From positions 84,635,624-84,699,623 of the forward strand of contig CM063504.1 in assembly GCA_032207245.1 (NCBI GenBank): a stretch of DNA of 64,000 nucleotides, in the 5' to 3' direction. The translations under genes and the position numbers were made by a program. The notes beneath the pieces were generated by a model. That model did no database searches, was not told where the DNA came from, and was given only the letters and a program-made list of their open reading frames with translations. This DNA is from Pardosa pseudoannulata. Lineage: Eukaryota > Arthropoda > Arachnida > Araneae > Lycosidae. Numbering within the stretch: the stretch's first letter is position 1; each line of letters opens with the position of its first letter. Below are positions 61,111 through 64,000 of this stretch, one piece after another.

Positions 61111-62429
61111 TAAAAAGAGAGCCTGCTTTTTAGAGAGCGGACTTCAAGCGAGGACAATTTGCTTTGCAGATGGTACCCATGGAGGAAGCACCATCATCCC
61201 CCTAAGGCAGAAGTCGACAGTTTCGTGAGAGAAGAGCTAAGTTGTTAATGAAATAAGATAGAGGAGATATCACAGAGCCATTTATATCTATTACTCGCTA
61301 TTAATACAACGCATATAGATAGAACTTTGGATAGTTGCTGATGCCTATGCAAAGAGCCGCATATGACTCGCTACGGACTGTTGACTCCTGCCCCAGGACA
61401 TCGCTGGCGTTCATTAGAATCGTAGTCCGGAAGGCAGAAAATCTCGATATTATTAATGTTAAAGAAGTTCGTAGTCAATGTTACAATTGAAGCCCTAATA
61501 ATATCGATTATTAAATCATTGCGAAGAAATTCGTTACACTTTAACCTGCTCGCTTTTCTAACAATAGTACTTAGTGTTTTATTTTAAGTGATCTTCAATC
61601 TCTGGACATGAGAATACGCCACTGACTCTCAAACAGGGGTTGCATTCATTATTTGGGAAGATTCATTATTATGGGGAAAATAGTTTTATAAAGAAACAGC
61701 TTTTTGCTTAAATTCAGAAAGAGTTATGTCGCAGTGACATGGAAAAAATACCTTCGTATTCAAGAAAAATATATATTCAAAGAAAACTTGTATATCGTAG
61801 CCTCACATCATCTGAACCTCATATAAGGCTCCTAATTTACATTACAAAAAACAGTTTAAAATAATCTTTACAAACTTATTTTCAGTGATATGTGTTATAC
61901 ATCTAGGTCTCATATGTCTTTTCAAATCTGAATTCTCGATAGCGGTTGATAGTACAAGAGTTCAAAATTGATGGTTGAGATTGGTAAAAGAAGTGAATAC
62001 AGACAAAACATTTAAATTTGAAATTTCTGTCTTAATTAATAACTATTTTGAAATACAATTTATAATGTAAAATTTTAAAACAAAATTTAACATGTAAATG
62101 CATTGTCTATTTTGTTTAATATTTCAAATCTCCCTTCCCCCCAGCCATTTATTTAATCTTCCTTAATAGGATCATAATAAAAAAATATTTCTCGATATAA
62201 TCAAGAATACCATTTTAAGTATAACAATTTTTTCTTTGATTTTCATATAAGGGAGCAAGATAGTTAAATGTACCTATTTAGTCATATATAATATGCACCC
62301 AGTTTGAGTAAAAATGGCGAAAAATTATATCTCGTGTATAACTCTCACCTATAATTTCATATACAAGGGACTTTCCAGATTGTCAACTAATTGCTACCTG
62401 AATCCAATGCGTCAAGATCCAACTCTCTT
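61111..62429. other. GC-richer unique block, then AT-rich spacer
   Basis: 61111-61560 begins exactly where the 169-bp array ends and is less AT-rich (CAGATGGTACCCATGGAGG, CTCCTGCCCCAGGACATCGC). It has no sustained frame. The remainder is spacer. Confidence 0.4.
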
Positions 62430-62885
62430 TTGCTTTCATTCTAAAGAGGATTTCATTCTTTACGAAGTACTTTACTCTTGTTAACAATCGTCTTAGGGCA
62501 TTGGGGAGAGGGAAAGCTGGCTACTATGAGTTGGTCATGGGGGCTGAAATTGTAGACCTCGTACATCATTTATTTTAAAAAGATTGTAATACGAGGGATT
62601 TTATTTTCTTTATTCCTCGTCATTCTGTATGAAAAGAGAGTTTTCTGACAAGAAAGAAGAGTTGGAGAAGAGATTTAATCATACTGTAATTAAGCTTTAA
62701 CCCTCATTCGATGTCATTCTAGAGATGAATTTCATTCTTAACGAAGTGCTTGTTATCGGTATGGTCTATCTTCAGCCTTGTTATCGGTTGCACTTAGCTC
62801 ACTGAATGTATTTCAACTATCATGAGATGGCCGTGAGGGGAGAGAAGCTGAAATTGAAGACTTCGTACACCTCCTATTTTACAAG
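62430..62885. repeat. diverged ~150-bp direct repeat
   Basis: 62430-62580 and 62710-62885 share TTTCATTCT-TACGAAGT, GAGATGG/GAGTTGG-type and GGCTGAAATTG-AGAC--CGTACA blocks in the same order. No coding sense. Confidence 0.6.
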
Positions 62886-63931
62886 GCGTTTGTGTACACG
62901 TTGTGCAGCAGTATTGCAGCGTTTAGTGGCAAGTAGTTCGGAATGCGAAAGATAATGGGAACATGCTTCAAGTAGTAAATTTGGCATTCAAAGTTAATAA
63001 TTAGACTTACTATGAAAAATGTATAAACGAGTGCAGTAGTAACGAGACGAAGATGCAATAATACTTCTATTAAGATATTTTATTTTAATTTCTTCCTTAA
63101 ATATCTGTTTTTATTCATACGTAGATTGGGCAATTACATCTTTTGATCTAAATTTTTCTTTTCAAAGGGCACATTATACATGAGTAAATACAGTAACTCA
63201 AGTTCACATTTTTAAAAATGCCGATGTATTTTTTATTACTGGTTACTAATTTTAAATCAATTGTCAAACAACACATTCGCGTGTGTTTAATGATGGAATT
63301 GCTATTCAGTTTTCTTGGGAACAACATATAATACATTGAATACCAGAATCAAAAGTTAATCAAAAGCATCTATTCCCCCAAAAACTTAAATGATCAGTAA
63401 AAAATATATTTTTATGTTCCCTTTTTCGCTGACATTTGAATTTTCTACTCCGCTTTTACAAGTAGCTGTATTTCTTACATAAATTGGGACATCGTTATGC
63501 GTTACGACTGAATGGTCTAGTTCTATTTAAGGGAGCATAAAAAATTATTAAAGGCTTCCTTTTTTGTCTCATAATGAAAAATGAAAGGAAAAAGACATTT
63601 GACTTCTATCAGATCGGTTAAAGACTAAAGAAAGAAAAATTTCAAGATCGTAGCTAATGAATATCCTTTTGATTTTTTTAACCATGAGTTCTAATCGAAA
63701 CAGCGTATAGCTACTCTTTTCGCTGCAATTTTATACCTTATTCTCTTAATTACAAACAAGAGTTAGGATTGCAAGGGAGAAAATTGGATAAACTGGCTGT
63801 CCCTATTTTAAAAATAGACTACTCTAAAACATTAGATCAAAGTGAAATTTTTTTTTAAAATTATTAAAGTTAAAAAAATAGAAAATCAATATAGCTTTCA
63901 ATCGCACAGAACAATCACAACAATCACACAG

Positions 63932-64000
63932 GAGGATATTGTCTGATCTCTTTGGACCTGGCCCTGTAGATCGGGACTACTGTTGGATGGCATGGAAAGA
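63932..64000 (+). CDS. possible exon cut by the window end
   Basis: A sharp rise in GC follows a CACACAG that could be a splice acceptor. One phase is open to the edge and reads ILSDLFGPGPVDRDYCWMAW, an unusually non-repetitive peptide for this window. That phase stays open back to about 63880 and has no good ATG. The minus strand is also open here, so strand and reality are uncertain. Nothing was recognised between 62886 and 63880. Confidence 0.3.

Overview
The window looks like intergenic or intronic DNA from an AT-rich animal genome. An invertebrate, probably an arthropod and perhaps an arachnid, is a guess from the repeat style; no gene identifies the species. Nothing is prokaryotic: there are no operons, long bacterial ORFs or ribosome-binding sites. 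No intact protein-coding gene, rRNA or functional tRNA was recognised. Nearly everything that can be named is a mobile element, a satellite-like array, a microsatellite or a segmental duplication.

Layout. 0-5 kb: an 85-bp tandem repeat and three copies of one tRNA-derived SINE. 5.7-7.2 kb: two head-to-tail hAT-like elements. 8-12.2 kb: a hAT-like element, then a nest in which an outer hAT holds an inner hAT (perfect 8-bp target duplication), itself holding a SINE (10-bp duplication), plus a long-TIR element beside a (TA)n tract. 14-19 kb: a second SINE type, a non-autonomous piggyBac element with TTAA borders, and a weaker relative. 20.2-21.5 kb: a ~165-bp tandem array. 22-31 kb: more SINEs, a dispersed repeat with (TA)n at one end (family F), a long inverted repeat and a 186-bp array. 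31.4-36.2 kb: a tandem 2.44-kb duplication whose end lies inside a Tigger/pogo-like element, followed by two such elements end to end. 37.5-43.9 kb: an AT-rich stretch poor in repeats that holds faint but phase-compatible exon candidates on the minus strand. 45.5-46.4 kb: a 591-bp near-palindrome built from two inverted MITEs. 45.5-56.4 kb: three copies of a 162-bp MITE. 50.6-51.4 kb: a 158-bp array. 52-53.2 kb: the 3' ends of two ZMYM1-like hAT transposons, one still encoding the C-terminal dimerisation region. 57.9-59.3 kb: a Tigger/pogo element with TA borders whose shortened ORF joins a CENP-B-type helix-turn-helix to a C-terminal PIP-box-like motif. 59.9-61.1 kb: a 169-bp array. The last 70 bases may be the start of an exon.

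The identifiable proteins are broken transposases. The SINEs and MITEs depend on enzymes not encoded here. The most informative content is insertion order (target duplications, nesting) and four apparently unrelated tandem arrays with monomers close to nucleosome length (158-186 bp).
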